From Bryopsis sp. KO-2023 (Eukaryota; Chlorophyta; Ulvophyceae; Bryopsidales; Bryopsidaceae): 64,000 bases of DNA. Both the position numbers and the translations under genes were made by a program. The notes under the pieces were generated by a model. That model did no database searches, had not been told where the DNA came from, and was given only the letters and a program-made list of their open reading frames with translations. The stretch covers positions 4,241,001 to 4,305,000 of the forward strand of contig BSYQ01000006.1 in NCBI GenBank assembly GCA_030272585.1, in the 5' to 3' direction. Shown piece after piece: positions 1 to 9,442 of the stretch; within the stretch, counting starts at the first letter, position 1; each line of letters begins with the position of its first letter.

Positions 1-835
1 GTTTATCTTGACCCGCATCCATTTCTGCCTGGGTCTCTCTCAGTTCTTGTTGAACCGTATCCAACCCCCAAAGGGCGTCGTTATATTGCCGGTCATACTC
101 TTCTTCGAGTTTCTTCCTTTTTTCGTCCGTGTCAGCCACTTGTTCAGCCAATATCCGCTGAGCCTCTTTGGCTTCGTCCACCTCTTTCTGGGCGACATCA
201 CGGATATTCGCCAAGCCAGCTTCCATTTGGCTGAGCCTCCCCTTGGCTGCAGCATCCAGATCTTGTATCCGCTCATCCAACCTCTCACTGAGCTGTCCTT
301 CGATCTGGTGATGGCGGGACTGTAGAGTAGAGTCCAACACATCATGTACTTGGGAAGCCATGCTTGAACAAGCTCCCTCCATCCGACTATCAAGGTGCTC
401 GGCGACCTGGGCTGTCCGCTGGGCAGCCTCCTCGGACAATTGGCTGTATAACCGCTCTTGCGATTCATGGAGATCGCGCTCCTGCAGGCCGTCATTGTGC
501 ACGTGCAAGGTCTGGTTATGCACGTTCACTTGGCTCTGTTGCAGGTGCTGCGTTTGTTGATTGATGAAGACTCCCGGCTCTTCCTCCATCTCCTCATCAA
601 ACTCCGGGCCAATGTCCGCTTCCTCATCGCCTGCTTCCTCCACCATGTCCGGGTGCGCGGGGATACCGTATGCCTGTAATGGCCGGTCCATTTCTGCCTG
701 TATTGGCAGTCCGACAGCAGGTAATTCCTGGGCGACGATCAGCGGATATAGCGGCGGGCCATCTGGGGCGTCGCGCTCTTGCTGATTGTCTTCGATACCG
801 TATTCCAGGTATAGCTGCTCGTCGTGTCCGCTCAT
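1..835 (-). CDS. Element A first ORF, coiled-coil protein (partial, runs off the window)
   Basis: An open frame of 278 codons starts at an ATG at 835 and runs without a stop to the left edge of the window. The N-terminal third is acidic and Pro/Gln-rich, with a Glu/Asp cluster near residues 70-90. From about residue 110 to the edge it is a long heptad-rich coiled coil dense in Glu, Gln, Arg and Ala. It is the first ORF after the 5' LTR and primer site of a minus-strand LTR element, which is the position of gag. I see no zinc knuckle or typical gag core in the visible part, so a gag role is an inference from position. No family is recognised. Codon-by-codon reading of the whole stretch found no stop, so I am confident the frame is real. 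Confidence 0.7.
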   Translation of the reverse strand, partial: MSGHDEQLYLEYGIEDNQQERDAPDGPPLYPLIVAQELPAVGLPIQAEMDRPLQAYGIPAHPDMVEEAGDEEADIGPEFDEEMEEEPGVFINQQTQHLQQSQVNVHNQTLHVHNDGLQERDLHESQERLYSQLSEEAAQRTAQVAEHLDSRMEGACSSMASQVHDVLDSTLQSRHHQIEGQLSERLDERIQDLDAAAKGRLSQMEAGLANIRDVAQKEVDEAKEAQRILAEQVADTDEKRKKLEEEYDRQYNDALWGLDTVQQELRETQAEMDAGQDK

Positions 836-1337
836 GGTGGATGTCTTGATTCGTCGGCGGTAGAATCACGTGTCCGTTTGGTGGATTCCGTTGGCGGGTA
901 ATCCACGTGACTAATTGGTCACTCTTTGTCAGCGGTTTCTGGCAGCGGTTTCTGGCACGTAATTTCTGGCGGGAACGTATTCGTCCGCAGAAACGTCCGC
1001 TGGCAGACTCGTTTTGTCCGCTCTGCGGTAACCGCGTGCAGTGTCGACAACTCTCCGACAAACGGAAGTACTACTACGCCGTGCTGTGGTCGTAGCGTCC
1101 AAGGATCTATAGATCCTGTGATCTTGAGAGGGATGATCGAGCGCAGCAACGTGCGTTCTCTTTCGTCCAGCGTTTGGTTGGTGCGCAGCAACACGAAGTA
1201 GGTTCCAGACACGAGGGGCAACCTTCTTCGACCTAGCCGACCCTGATCTTTTGCACCTCGACTGCAAAATCTCCTGTCGATCTCTTCCACTAAGTAGACT
1301 CGACTTGCAGGAAGGGTGCTTCGGCTCCGAAACCAGT
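836..1337 (-). other. 5' leader of element A with primer binding site at 1324-1335
   Basis: About 500 bp lie between the LTR and the first ORF of element A. On the minus strand the LTR end is followed after two bases by TGGTTTCGGAGC, a primer-binding-site-like 12-mer also found just after the LTRs of elements B and E. No ORF is credible in the rest. Confidence 0.6.
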
Positions 1338-1660
1338 TGTTAGGTCCCTGTAGGTTTTAGTGAGTCGTTGCTGAAGTTGAGACTGGGGTCACACACTTTC
1401 ACAAACCAGAGAATTAATTTTACAAGGTGTTCTCTCTGAACTTAACCCCCTAGAACCCGTACTAACCCGTACTACACACTCGTACTGCAAAATGAGTGCG
1501 ACAACGTATCATATACCCTAACCCACTCGTGCTGTGGGTTTGACAACTAGCATCCAGCAGCTAGCTAGCTAGTGATGCTAGCTGTCACTCAGAACATCTA
1601 AGTTTGACAAGATATGATTTGACATGATGTAGCCTTTCTGATTCGCTACAACCTGTTACA
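1338..1660 (-). repeat. 5' LTR of element A (323 bp)
   Basis: Read on the minus strand, the repeat starts TGTAACAGG at 1660 and ends TAACA at 1338, next to the primer site. Its first 150 bases (1511-1660) are identical to the first 150 bases of the element B LTR. After the TATAT region the two sequences are unrelated. The outer end abuts RT-coding sequence of element D at 1661, which is the insertion point. Confidence 0.75.
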
Positions 1661-4042
1661 AATATGTCTTGATTTACCTTGATGACATTTTGATTTACTC
1701 AAAAACACCAGAGGAACATGTGGCCCATGTACGAGCCGTGATGCAAAGATTAAGAGAACATAACTTGTTCCTTAAGAAGTCCAAATGTGACTTTAACAAA
1801 ACAGAGTTACATTACCTTGGCTTCATTGTAGGTCGCAAAGGTATCTCTGTAGACCCTCGAAAAACGAATAAAGTACGAGAATGGCCTCGTCCACAAGGGG
1901 TACACGATTTGAGATCGTTCCTCGGGCTTGCCAATTATTTTCGTAAGTTCGTCCAGGGTTATTCTTCTTTGGCATCACCTCTCACTGATTTGCTTAAAAA
2001 GCAACAGACATGGGATTGGACTCCAGCTTGTGAGGCCGCTTTTGAGGGGGGTGAAGAAGGCATTAACAGAAGCACCTTGCTTGGCTATGCCGGATTTTAC
2101 CAAACCCTTTGAAGTAATTACGGATGCTTCTAACAATGCAATAGGGGCAGTTCTCCTTCAAGAGGGACATCCCATTGCATATGAGAGTAGAAAGCTTACC
2201 GGCCCACAACTGAATTGGTCTACAAGTGATCAAGAAATGTATGCTACAGTTTATGCACTTCAACTATGGAGATGCTACTTGGCTGATAGCAAATTCAAAG
2301 TAATCACAGACCATAGTCCAAACACATTTTTCCATTCCCAATCGACCTTGAATCGACGGCAGGTTCGCTGGTTAGCATTACTCCATGAATTCCAATTTGA
2401 ATGGGAGTATAGACCGGGACGGGTAAACGTGGCTGATCCCTTGTCGCGGATACCGTCTTGCTCACCATCTATTGGAGTATTATGCGAGACCGGGAGATCA
2501 CGTGGCTTGGTTTCTAGCCGGCGGGACTCTGTGGACCCATCTCCGCCTCAGGGTTATTATACCCAGTTGATAGATAGGTTGACTGAAGGGTACACTAAGG
2601 ACCCTTGGTATGACACACTGGAAGCTGCCCAGGTGTTACAATATCAAGATGGTTACTGGTGGAATGGTAATGTGCTGGCTGTACCAAATTTTGGAACATT
2701 GAGACAGGATATAATCCATGATTGCCATAGTACAGTCTATAGTGGACACTTTGGTGTGGCTAAGACTTTACGGCAAATCAAGAGACATTTCTGGTGGCCT
2801 CAGATGGAGGACCATATCAGATCATATGTGCAAGGATGTGATTCATGCCAAAGGCACAAGGGTAGGCGAAGAAAGCCTCAAGGTCCCCTAAAACCCTTGT
2901 CTATTCCGAATGCACAATGGGAAAATGTTTCGATGGATTTTGTCACTCACCTCCCATCATCTAATGGAGCAGGTTATGATGCAATCCTTGTCTTTGTGGA
3001 CATGTTAACTAAAATGGTACATCTCGCTGCAACTCGAACGGATTGTGGTGCAGCTGAAGCAGCAAATCTCTTTGTGAACCATGTTTTCAAAGCTCATGGC
3101 ATGCCAAAGAAATTGGTCACAGATAGAGATCCAAGATTTGTCTCACACTTCTTTAGGGAGTTGTGTGATAAATGGGAAATCAGTCAAGCCCTTTCTTCGG
3201 CTTATCATCCAGAAACAGATGGGCAAACCGAAGCGATGAACAAAGTGATGCAAGATACTCTTCGCCACTTTGTGGGGCCTTCCCAAAGAAATTGGGCTGA
3301 TTTATTACCGGTTGTTGAGTTTGCAATAAATAACTCAAGATCAGAAGCAACTGGAGAAACACCCTTCTTCCTGAACTATGGAAAAGATCCATGGACAGCA
3401 TTGACTGCTCAGATCCCTAGAAAAGGACCAAAGCAGGTCGCTGTACCAGAAGTTCAGAAAATGACGAGTGAAATCCGAGAAGGGATTGTTGAGGCAAAGA
3501 AACGCCTTCAGGCGGCTCAGCAACGCTATAAAGCTCAAGCTGATCGTCACCGGGCTCCTGTAGAGATCAAGGTTGGAGACCTTGTTCTCCTTGATGCAAG
3601 GAACTTAAGGTTAAAGCATCCAGGATCGCGGAAATTAACGCCGAAATGGGTAGGACCTTTCCCTATCGAGCGTCAAATAAATGAGGTTGCTTTCAAAATA
3701 AAGCTTCCTGATACTTTGCCCATACATCCGGTGTTCCATGCTTCACTCTTGAAGCCATATTGGGCTAAAGGAACTGTGCAACCCCCGCCACCTATCGAGA
3801 TTGAAGGTGACTTGGAATGGGAGGTTGAGCGCATTCTTGATCGCAGAGAGCGACGTAGGGGCAAGAAATGCTACACAGAATTCCTAGTGAAATGGGTTGG
3901 ATACGGTCATGAGCACAACTCATGGGAACCGGAACAGAATGTCGTGCACGCGCGAGAATTGGTTGACGAGTTTCACCAATCTCAAGCACAATCGATTGTA
4001 CCACCTCGCACGATCCGAAGGAGATCACAAGCGAAGGTTTGA
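1661..4042 (+). pseudogene. Element D copy 1: broken Ty3/gypsy pol (RT 3' part, RNase H, integrase, chromodomain)
   Basis: This is the 3' part of a gypsy pol gene, nearly identical to 5791-8171. It starts inside the reverse transcriptase just before the YLDD motif because element A interrupts it at 1660. One extra G in the G run near 2047-2052 shifts the frame, splitting it into a piece ending at 2112 and a piece that resumes in another frame and runs to 4042. RNase H (TDAS motif), the HHCC and DDE parts of integrase, and a C-terminal chromodomain can all be read. It lacks gag, protease and the front of RT and is broken, so it cannot act on its own. Confidence 0.9.
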
Positions 4043-4175
4043 GACATCATATCACAGTTGGCCACTGGATGATGATGATCTCCTCTCTTAAAATAGTGTA
4101 ACTACTAGACACTATCATTTGTATGATGCCTATCATGCATTTGATTCCTAGTGAACCCGAGGCGGCTTCACATCT

Positions 4176-4188
4176 AAGGAGGGGGCAC
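4176..4188 (+). other. Polypurine tract of element D copy 1
   Basis: A purine run (AAGGAGGGGGCAC) sits directly before the TG start of the LTR, the expected plus-strand priming site. The same run is at 8305-8317 in copy 2. Confidence 0.6.
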
Positions 4189-4342
4189 TGTTACAAGTGA
4201 TCACCGAGATGTCTAGTAAGCACTAGCTAGAGCTACAGACTAGCTACGGGCACTAGTGATAGCCTAGTCAGAGCTTAAGGTCCATAGGATCCCAATAGGA
4301 GATCCTATAGCTCAAGAACCCTGGTGCCTCGCCCTAATGACA
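4189..4342 (+). repeat. LTR of element D copy 1 (154 bp)
   Basis: The repeat begins TGTTACAAG after a purine tract and ends TGACA, giving TG...CA ends. The same 154 bases recur at 8318-8471. Both copies lose similarity at the same base, which sets the right boundary. The next sequence is internal gag-like sequence of copy 2, so the LTR appears to be shared by the two tandem copies. Confidence 0.7.
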
Positions 4343-4385
4343 TTAGTCAAGGGTCCCATCAATGAGTGGGGGTTTGATGGGTTAA

Positions 4386-7300
4386 GGAGGCTTCAACAAA
4401 TATCTCGATCACTATCTTCTCGCAAAGAAGAGATCTCCCCATGATACTTCTTGTTGCATTCTTGTTCCAGCAAGGTCTAAAGAGTTGCATCCAGCCTTGA
4501 CCTCAATGAGATTGATTGCACAATACAAGAAGGGAACAGTTTTATTCACAGCCAAAAAGGGGAAAAGTCGGAAAAGACTTCCTGGCATTCCTTGGCCCGT
4601 GAATGTGTTCTATGATCCACCCGTACCCAAAATGCCAGAGGAAGCAACAGAGCTTCTCATGCAAGATAAGCTTGCAATGCATTTTGAGGGCCTCTTGAGT
4701 GGAATCCCAGCCCATTGTCTTTTGGACTCAGGAGCTAAAGGATTAGCCTTCCTATCCAAACAGTTTTGTGAACAAAATGGGATAGCTTATCGAGCTACCG
4801 TTGGATCACAGGCTGAGTTGGCAAATGGGGATAATATTGATATAATGGGAGAGACAAAGATCACACTGAAAATTCAAGGCTATCGAGAGAAGCTTGATTG
4901 TTTGGTGTTGGATCTTCTAGATCGGTTTGATATTATACTTGGTGATACGTGGTTGCAGAAGCGTAAAGCGGTTTTAGACTTCTTTGAAAAGAAGTGCGCT
5001 TTAACGACTTCATCCCATCAACGAATATTGCTTCGTCAGGGATTATTACCCAAAGCTACGGGTAAAGATATTCCCCAAAAACAGGTTGCATCTCTACTCT
5101 CGATACCACAGGTGAAAAGGAAGTTGAAAGATACTTCAATAAAACCTATTTTGTTGGTAGTTCGTGAGATGGAAGAGATATCATCCCATCTGAAATTGGC
5201 GGATGAAACGAGTGAATCAGACAAAGTTCCAGAGGAGCAAATGGAAGCTCTGTTGAAGGACTTTGATGATTTGTTTATTTCTGGTTTGGCGGAATATCCT
5301 CCTGAAAGGGCAGTGGCAGCGGATATCCCTTTGGTCGAGGGAACGCGTCCGGTCAATAGACCCTTATTTAGATACACCCCTGCTGAAAGGAAAGAGATAG
5401 AGGACCAGTTGTCCGAACTCTTATCCAAAAAATTAATTCAGCCGAGTGCTAGTCCATGGGGCGCTCCGGTCCTCTTTGTTCCTAAAAAGGATGGAGGTTT
5501 CCGGATGTGCATTGACTATAGGGGTTTAAACAAAGTAACTATCAAGAATCAGTTCCCGATCCCGCGGATTGATGACCTTCTTGATCAGTTACAAGGCGCG
5601 AGATGCTTCACATCTCTTGACCTCAGAGCCGGTTATTGGCAAATGAGAGTCAAAGAGGAAGACATCCCCAAAACCGCCTTTAAAACGCCTTTTGGATTAT
5701 TTGAGTACCGGGTTCTCCCAATGGGATTAACGAACGCTCCGGCAGTGTTTCAAACACTGATGAATCATGTGTTTCAAGGAATGATAGGCAAATATGTCTT
5801 GATTTACCTTGATGACATTTTGATTTACTCAAAAACACCAGAGGAACATGTGGCCCATGTACGAGCCGTGATGCAAAGATTAAGAGAACATAAATTGTTC
5901 CTTAAGAAGTCCAAATGTGACTTTAACAAAACAGAGTTACATTACCTTGGCTTCATTGTAGGTCGCAAAGGTATCTCTGTAGACCCTCGAAAAACGAATA
6001 AAGTACGAGAATGGCCTCGTCCACAAGGGGTACACGATTTGAGATCGTTCCTCGGGCTTGCCAATTATTTTCGTAAGTTCGTCCAGGGTTATTCTTCTTT
6101 GGCATCACCTCTCACTGATTTGCTTAAAAAGCAACAGACATGGGATTGGACTCCAGCTTGTGAGGCCGCTTTTGAGGGGGTGAAGAAGGCATTAACAGAA
6201 GCACCTTGCTTGGCTATGCCGGATTTTACCAAACCCTTTGAAGTAATTACGGATGCTTCTAACAATGCAATAGGGGCAGTTCTCCTTCAAGAGGGACATC
6301 CCATTGCATATGAGAGTAGAAAGCTTGCCGGCCCACAACTGAATTGGTCTACAAGTGATCAAGAAATGTATGCTACAGTTTATGCACTTCAATTATGGAG
6401 ATGCTACTTGGCTGACAGCAAATTCAAAGTGATCACAGACCATAGTCCAAACACATTTTTCCATTCCCAATCGACCTTGAATCGACGGCAGGTTCGCTGG
6501 TTAGCATTACTCCATGAATTCCAATTTGAATGGGAGTATAGACCGGGACGGGTAAACGTGGCTGATCCCTTGTCGCGGATACCGTCTTGCTCACCATCTA
6601 TTGGAGTATTATGCGAGACCGGGAGATCACGTGGCTTGGTTTCTAGCCGGCGGGACTCTGTGGACCCATCTCCGCCTCAGGGTTATTATACCCAGTTGAT
6701 AGATAGGTTGACTGAAGGGTACACTAAGGACCCTTGGTATGACACACTGGAAGCTGCCCAGGTGTTACAATATCAAGATGGTTACTGGTGGAATGGTAAT
6801 GTGCTGGCTGTACCAAATTTTGGAACATTGAGACAGGATATAATCCATGATTGCCATAGTACAGTCTATAGTGGACACTTTGGTGTGGCTAAGACTTTAC
6901 GGCAAATCAAGAGACATTTTTGGTGGCCTCAGATGGAGGACCATATCAGATCATATGTGCAAGGATGTGATTCATGCCAAAGGCACAAGGGTAGGCGAAG
7001 AAAGCCTCAAGGTCCCCTAAAACCCTTGTCTATTCCGAATGCACAATGGGAAAATGTTTCGATGGATTTTGTCACTCACCTCCCATCATCTAGTGGAGCA
7101 GGTTATGATGCAATCCTTGTCTTTGTGGACATGTTAACCAAAATGGTACATCTCGCTGCAACTCGAACGGATTGTGGTGCAGCTGAAGCAGCAAATCTCT
7201 TTGTGAACCATGTTTTCAAAGCTCATGGCATGCCAAAGAAATTGGTCACAGATAGAGATCCAAGATTTGTCTCACACTTCTTTAGGGAGTTGTGTGATAA

Positions 7301-8171
7301 ATGGGAAATCAGTCAAGCCCTTTCTTCGGCTTATCATCCAGAAACAGATGGGCAAACCGAAGCGATGAACAAAGTGATGCAAGATACTCTTCGCCACTTT
7401 GTGGGGCCTTCCCAAAGAAATTGGGCTGATTTATTACCGGTTGTTGAGTTTGCAATAAATAACTCAAGATCAGAAGCAACTGGAGAAACACCCTTCTTCC
7501 TGAACTATGGAAAAGATCCATGGACAGCATTGACTGCTCAGATCCCTAGAAAAGGACCAAAGCAGGTCGCTGTACCAGAAGTTCAGAAAATGACGAGTGA
7601 AATCCGAGAAGGGATTGTTGAGGCAAAGAAACGCCTTCAGGCGGCTCAGCAACGCTATAAAGCTCAAGCTGATCGTCACCGGGCTCCTGTAGAGATCAAG
7701 GTTGGAGACCTTGTTCTCCTTGATGCAAGGAACTTAAGGTTAAAGCATCCAGGATCGCGGAAATTAACGCCGAAATGGGTAGGACCTTTCCCTATCGAGC
7801 GTCAAATAAATGAGGTTGCTTTCAAAATAAAGCTTCCTGATACTTTGCCCATACATCCGGTGTTCCATGCTTCACTCTTGAAGCCATATTGGGCTAAAGG
7901 AACTGTGCAACCCCCGCCACCTATCGAGATTGAAGGTGACTTGGAATGGGAGGTTGAGCGCATTCTTGATCGCAGAGAGCGACGTAGGGGCAAGAAATGC
8001 TACACAGAATTCCTAGTGAAATGGGTTGGATACGGTCATGAGCACAACTCATGGGAACCGGAACAGAATGTCGTGCACGCGCGAGAATTGGTTGACGAGT
8101 TTCACCAATCTCAAGCACAATCGATTGTACCACCTCGCACGATCCGAAGGAGATCACAAGCGAAGGTTTGA
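4386..8171 (+). CDS. Element D copy 2: Ty3/gypsy pol polyprotein with chromodomain (5' truncated)
   Basis: The frame is open from 4386 to 8171, and the first ATG is at 4506. Counting from that ATG, an aspartic protease motif (LLDSGA) lies near residue 70, reverse transcriptase with YLDD near 434, then RNase H (TDASNN), the HHCC integrase zinc domain, the DDE core, and a chromodomain near 1147-1200. The frame before the ATG resembles the gag-protease linker of element E (both have a KK...SCC pattern), so the ATG is probably internal to a former gag-pol fusion. An in-frame TAA at 4383 and a missing base there break the link to gag. No 5' LTR, primer site or complete gag is present. It is a chromovirus-like element with an intact pol enzyme set but no gag. 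Confidence 0.9.
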   Translation, partial: GGFNKYLDHYLLAKKRSPHDTSCCILVPARSKELHPALTSMRLIAQYKKGTVLFTAKKGKSRKRLPGIPWPVNVFYDPPVPKMPEEATELLMQDKLAMHFEGLLSGIPAHCLLDSGAKGLAFLSKQFCEQNGIAYRATVGSQAELANGDNIDIMGETKITLKIQGYREKLDCLVLDLLDRFDIILGDTWLQKRKAVLDFFEKKCALTTSSHQRILLRQGLLPKATGKDIPQKQVASLLSIPQVKRKLKDTSIKPILLVVREMEEISSHLKLADETSESDKVPEEQMEALLKDFDDLFISGLAEYPPERAVAADIPLVEGTRPVNRPLFRYTPAERKEIEDQLSELLSKKLIQPSASPWGAPVLFVPKKDGGFRMCIDYRGLNKVTIKNQFPIPRIDDLLDQLQGARCFTSLDLRAGYWQMRVKEEDIPKTAFKTPFGLFEYRVLPMGLTNAPAVFQTLMNHVFQGMIGKYVLIYLDDILIYSKTPEEHVAHVRAVMQRLREHKLFLKKSKCDFNKTELHYLGFIVGRKGISVDPRKTNKVREWPRPQGVHDLRSFLGLANYFRKFVQGYSSLASPLTDLLKKQQTWDWTPACEAAFEGVKKALTEAPCLAMPDFTKPFEVITDASNNAIGAVLLQEGHPIAYESRKLAGPQLNWSTSDQEMYATVYALQLWRCYLADSKFKVITDHSPNTFFHSQSTLNRRQVRWLALLHEFQFEWEYRPGRVNVADPLSRIPSCSPSIGVLCETGRSRGLVSSRRDSVDPSPPQGYYTQLIDRLTEGYTKDPWYDTLEAAQVLQYQDGYWWNGNVLAVPNFGTLRQDIIHDCHSTVYSGHFGVAKTLRQIKRHFWWPQMEDHIRSYVQGCDSCQRHKGRRRKPQGPLKPLSIPNAQWENVSMDFVTHLPSSSGAGYDAILVFVDMLTKMVHLAATRTDCGAAEAANLFVNHVFKAHGMPKKLVTDRDPRFVSHFFRELCDKWEISQALSSAYHPETDGQTEAMNKVMQDTLRHFVGPSQRNWADLLPVVEFAINNSRSEATGETPFFLNYGKDPWTALTAQIPRKGPKQVAVPEVQKMTSEIREGIVEAKKRLQAAQQRYKAQADRHRAPVEIKVGDLVLLDARNLRLKHPGSRKLTPKWVGPFPIERQINEVAFKIKLPDTLPIHPVFHASLLKPYWAKGTVQPPPPIEIEGDLEWEVERILDRRERRRGKKCYTEFLVKWVGYGHEHNSWEPEQNVVHARELVDEFHQSQAQSIVPPRTIRRRSQAKV

Positions 8172-8471
8172 GACATCATATCACAGTTGGCCACTGGATG
8201 ATGATGATCTCCTCTCTTAAAATAGTGTAACTACTAGACACTATCATTTGTATGATGCCTATCATGCATTTGATTCCTAGTGAACCCGAGGCGGCTTCAC
8301 ATCTAAGGAGGGGGCACTGTTACAAGTGATCACCGAGATGTCTAGTAAGCACTAGCTAGAGCTACAGACTAGCTACGGGCACTAGTGATAGCCTAGTCAG
8401 AGCTTAAGGTCCATAGGATCCCAATAGGAGATCCTATAGCTCAAGAACCCTGGTGCCTCGCCCTAATGACA
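5791..8471 (+). repeat. Right unit of a 2.68-kb tandem duplication (left unit 1661-4342)
   Basis: The two stretches differ by one inserted G in the left unit and a handful of single-base changes over about 2,680 bp. Both end at the same LTR base. Confidence 0.9.
8318..8471 (+). repeat. 3' LTR of element D copy 2 (154 bp)
   Basis: This is a copy of the LTR at 4189-4342 with a polypurine tract just before it. It is followed at once by an element B LTR that lacks its first 16 bases, so D appears to be inserted in that LTR. Confidence 0.75.
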
Positions 8472-8472
8472 T

Positions 8473-8678
8473 GAATCAGAAAGGCTACATCATGTCAAAT
8501 CATATCTTGTCAAACTTAGATGTTCTGAGTGACAGCTAGCATCACTAGCTAGCTAGCTGCTGGATGCTAGTTGTCAAACCCACAGCACGAGTGGGTTAGG
8601 GTATATATGTTGTTGAGAACATCTTGTAAGCAGTATTATCCTTCGGGTTATTCCTTTCCGTTCTGTCCATTCGTTACA
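8473..8678 (+). repeat. Left (5') LTR of element B, first 16 bases missing
   Basis: It matches 16387-16592 base for base over 206 bp and ends in GTTACA. It includes a TATATAT box near 8600. The missing start is replaced by the end of the element D LTR. Confidence 0.85.
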
Positions 8679-8679
8679 T

Positions 8680-8693
8680 TGGTTTCGGAGCTT
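8680..8693 (+). other. Primer binding site of element B
   Basis: TGGTTTCGGAGCTT starts one base after the LTR. The first 12 bases also occur after the LTRs of elements A and E. They resemble, with two differences, the initiator-tRNA primer site common in gypsy elements. Confidence 0.6.
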
Positions 8694-8733
8694 AGGGCAC
8701 GACAAGATTGTGCTAGATCAAGTTGGACCGTGG

Positions 8734-8973
8734 ATGGAATCAGAACAACGTGCGGTTGAGGGCAGGACTGAAAGAAGTACACAGCACGAGGAAGACCCGA
8801 GAAGGTTTACGCTACCCCACACCTTGCGGTTCCCAGAAACGGTGATAAGATTGCCGTCCCCTCCACCGCAGGAGCCGACCCAACGTAGGCAAGAGCCCGT
8901 AAGGGAACCGTTGCGGGAGCTCTCTTTGAACCCGACACTGTATGGATCCACCATTCCCTCTGGACCTCCCTGA
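8734..8973 (+). CDS. Element B small ORF (79 aa), unrecognised
   Basis: The ATG at 8734 opens a 79-codon frame rich in Arg, Glu and Pro, with a double proline-rich patch near the middle. It starts about 55 bp after the LTR and overlaps the next ORF by 32 nt in another frame. It could be a separate small protein or the N-terminal part of the next ORF joined by a frameshift. Nothing in it is recognised. Its place in an orderly chain of overlapping frames is the main reason to list it. Confidence 0.45.
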   Translation: MESEQRAVEGRTERSTQHEEDPRRFTLPHTLRFPETVIRLPSPPPQEPTQRRQEPVREPLRELSLNPTLYGSTIPSGPP

Positions 8974-9442
8974 ACCTCCTACCGCTGCGGAGTTACACCC
9001 ACTGGCTAACGTGAACCCACCTATCGACCCGCTACCGGACTTTCAAGTCAACAACCCATTGCTGCCAGCGGTGCTGCAAGGACAACCGCCTAGGCCGCAA
9101 GTGCAGCTCAGCTACCACGTGGATATTGTGAACCGTTGGGGAGATCCTGTTCCGGATATACCTCGGGAGTATTTAGAGGTTGTACCGTTCCACAACCACT
9201 ACGAACTCTACCTTGGAGGACATCGAGGTGCAGGTGGTCCTGCCGTTACCTACGTTCCGTGCCGCAATCCTCATTGCGCAGAGTTGGCCCGACACGTGAA
9301 CGAATTGAGGCAGCACGGCTACTATCCAGTCCCTTACCACGGACACTTTAGATTGCAAGTGGGAGACGTAATCCGATACATACCGTGCCTTGATCACGCT
9401 TGCCACCGTTTGTACCAATATCTCCATGGCCGACCACAATGA
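8942..9442 (+). CDS. Element B ORF upstream of gag (166 aa) with duplicated Cys module
   Basis: This ORF sits between the LTR and gag, where most gypsy elements have only leader. The first 60 residues are Pro/Leu-rich. The rest holds two copies of one module. Each copy has a proline-aromatic-His-x-His segment, then about 15-25 residues on an aromatic-x-Pro-Cys motif followed by CX4C and a Leu-rich helix (YVPC...C and YIPC...C). Paired C-X4-C and His residues suggest metal binding, but this is inference. The stop codon at 9440-9442 overlaps the gag ATG at 9426, so the two could be linked by frameshift or re-initiation. No family is recognised. Confidence 0.65.
   Translation: MDPPFPLDLPEPPTAAELHPLANVNPPIDPLPDFQVNNPLLPAVLQGQPPRPQVQLSYHVDIVNRWGDPVPDIPREYLEVVPFHNHYELYLGGHRGAGGPAVTYVPCRNPHCAELARHVNELRQHGYYPVPYHGHFRLQVGDVIRYIPCLDHACHRLYQYLHGRPQ

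Noticed and set aside
40..495. A 151-codon minus-strand frame at the left edge
   Set aside because: It is a shadow of the longer coiled-coil frame at 1-835 and ends without recognisable content.
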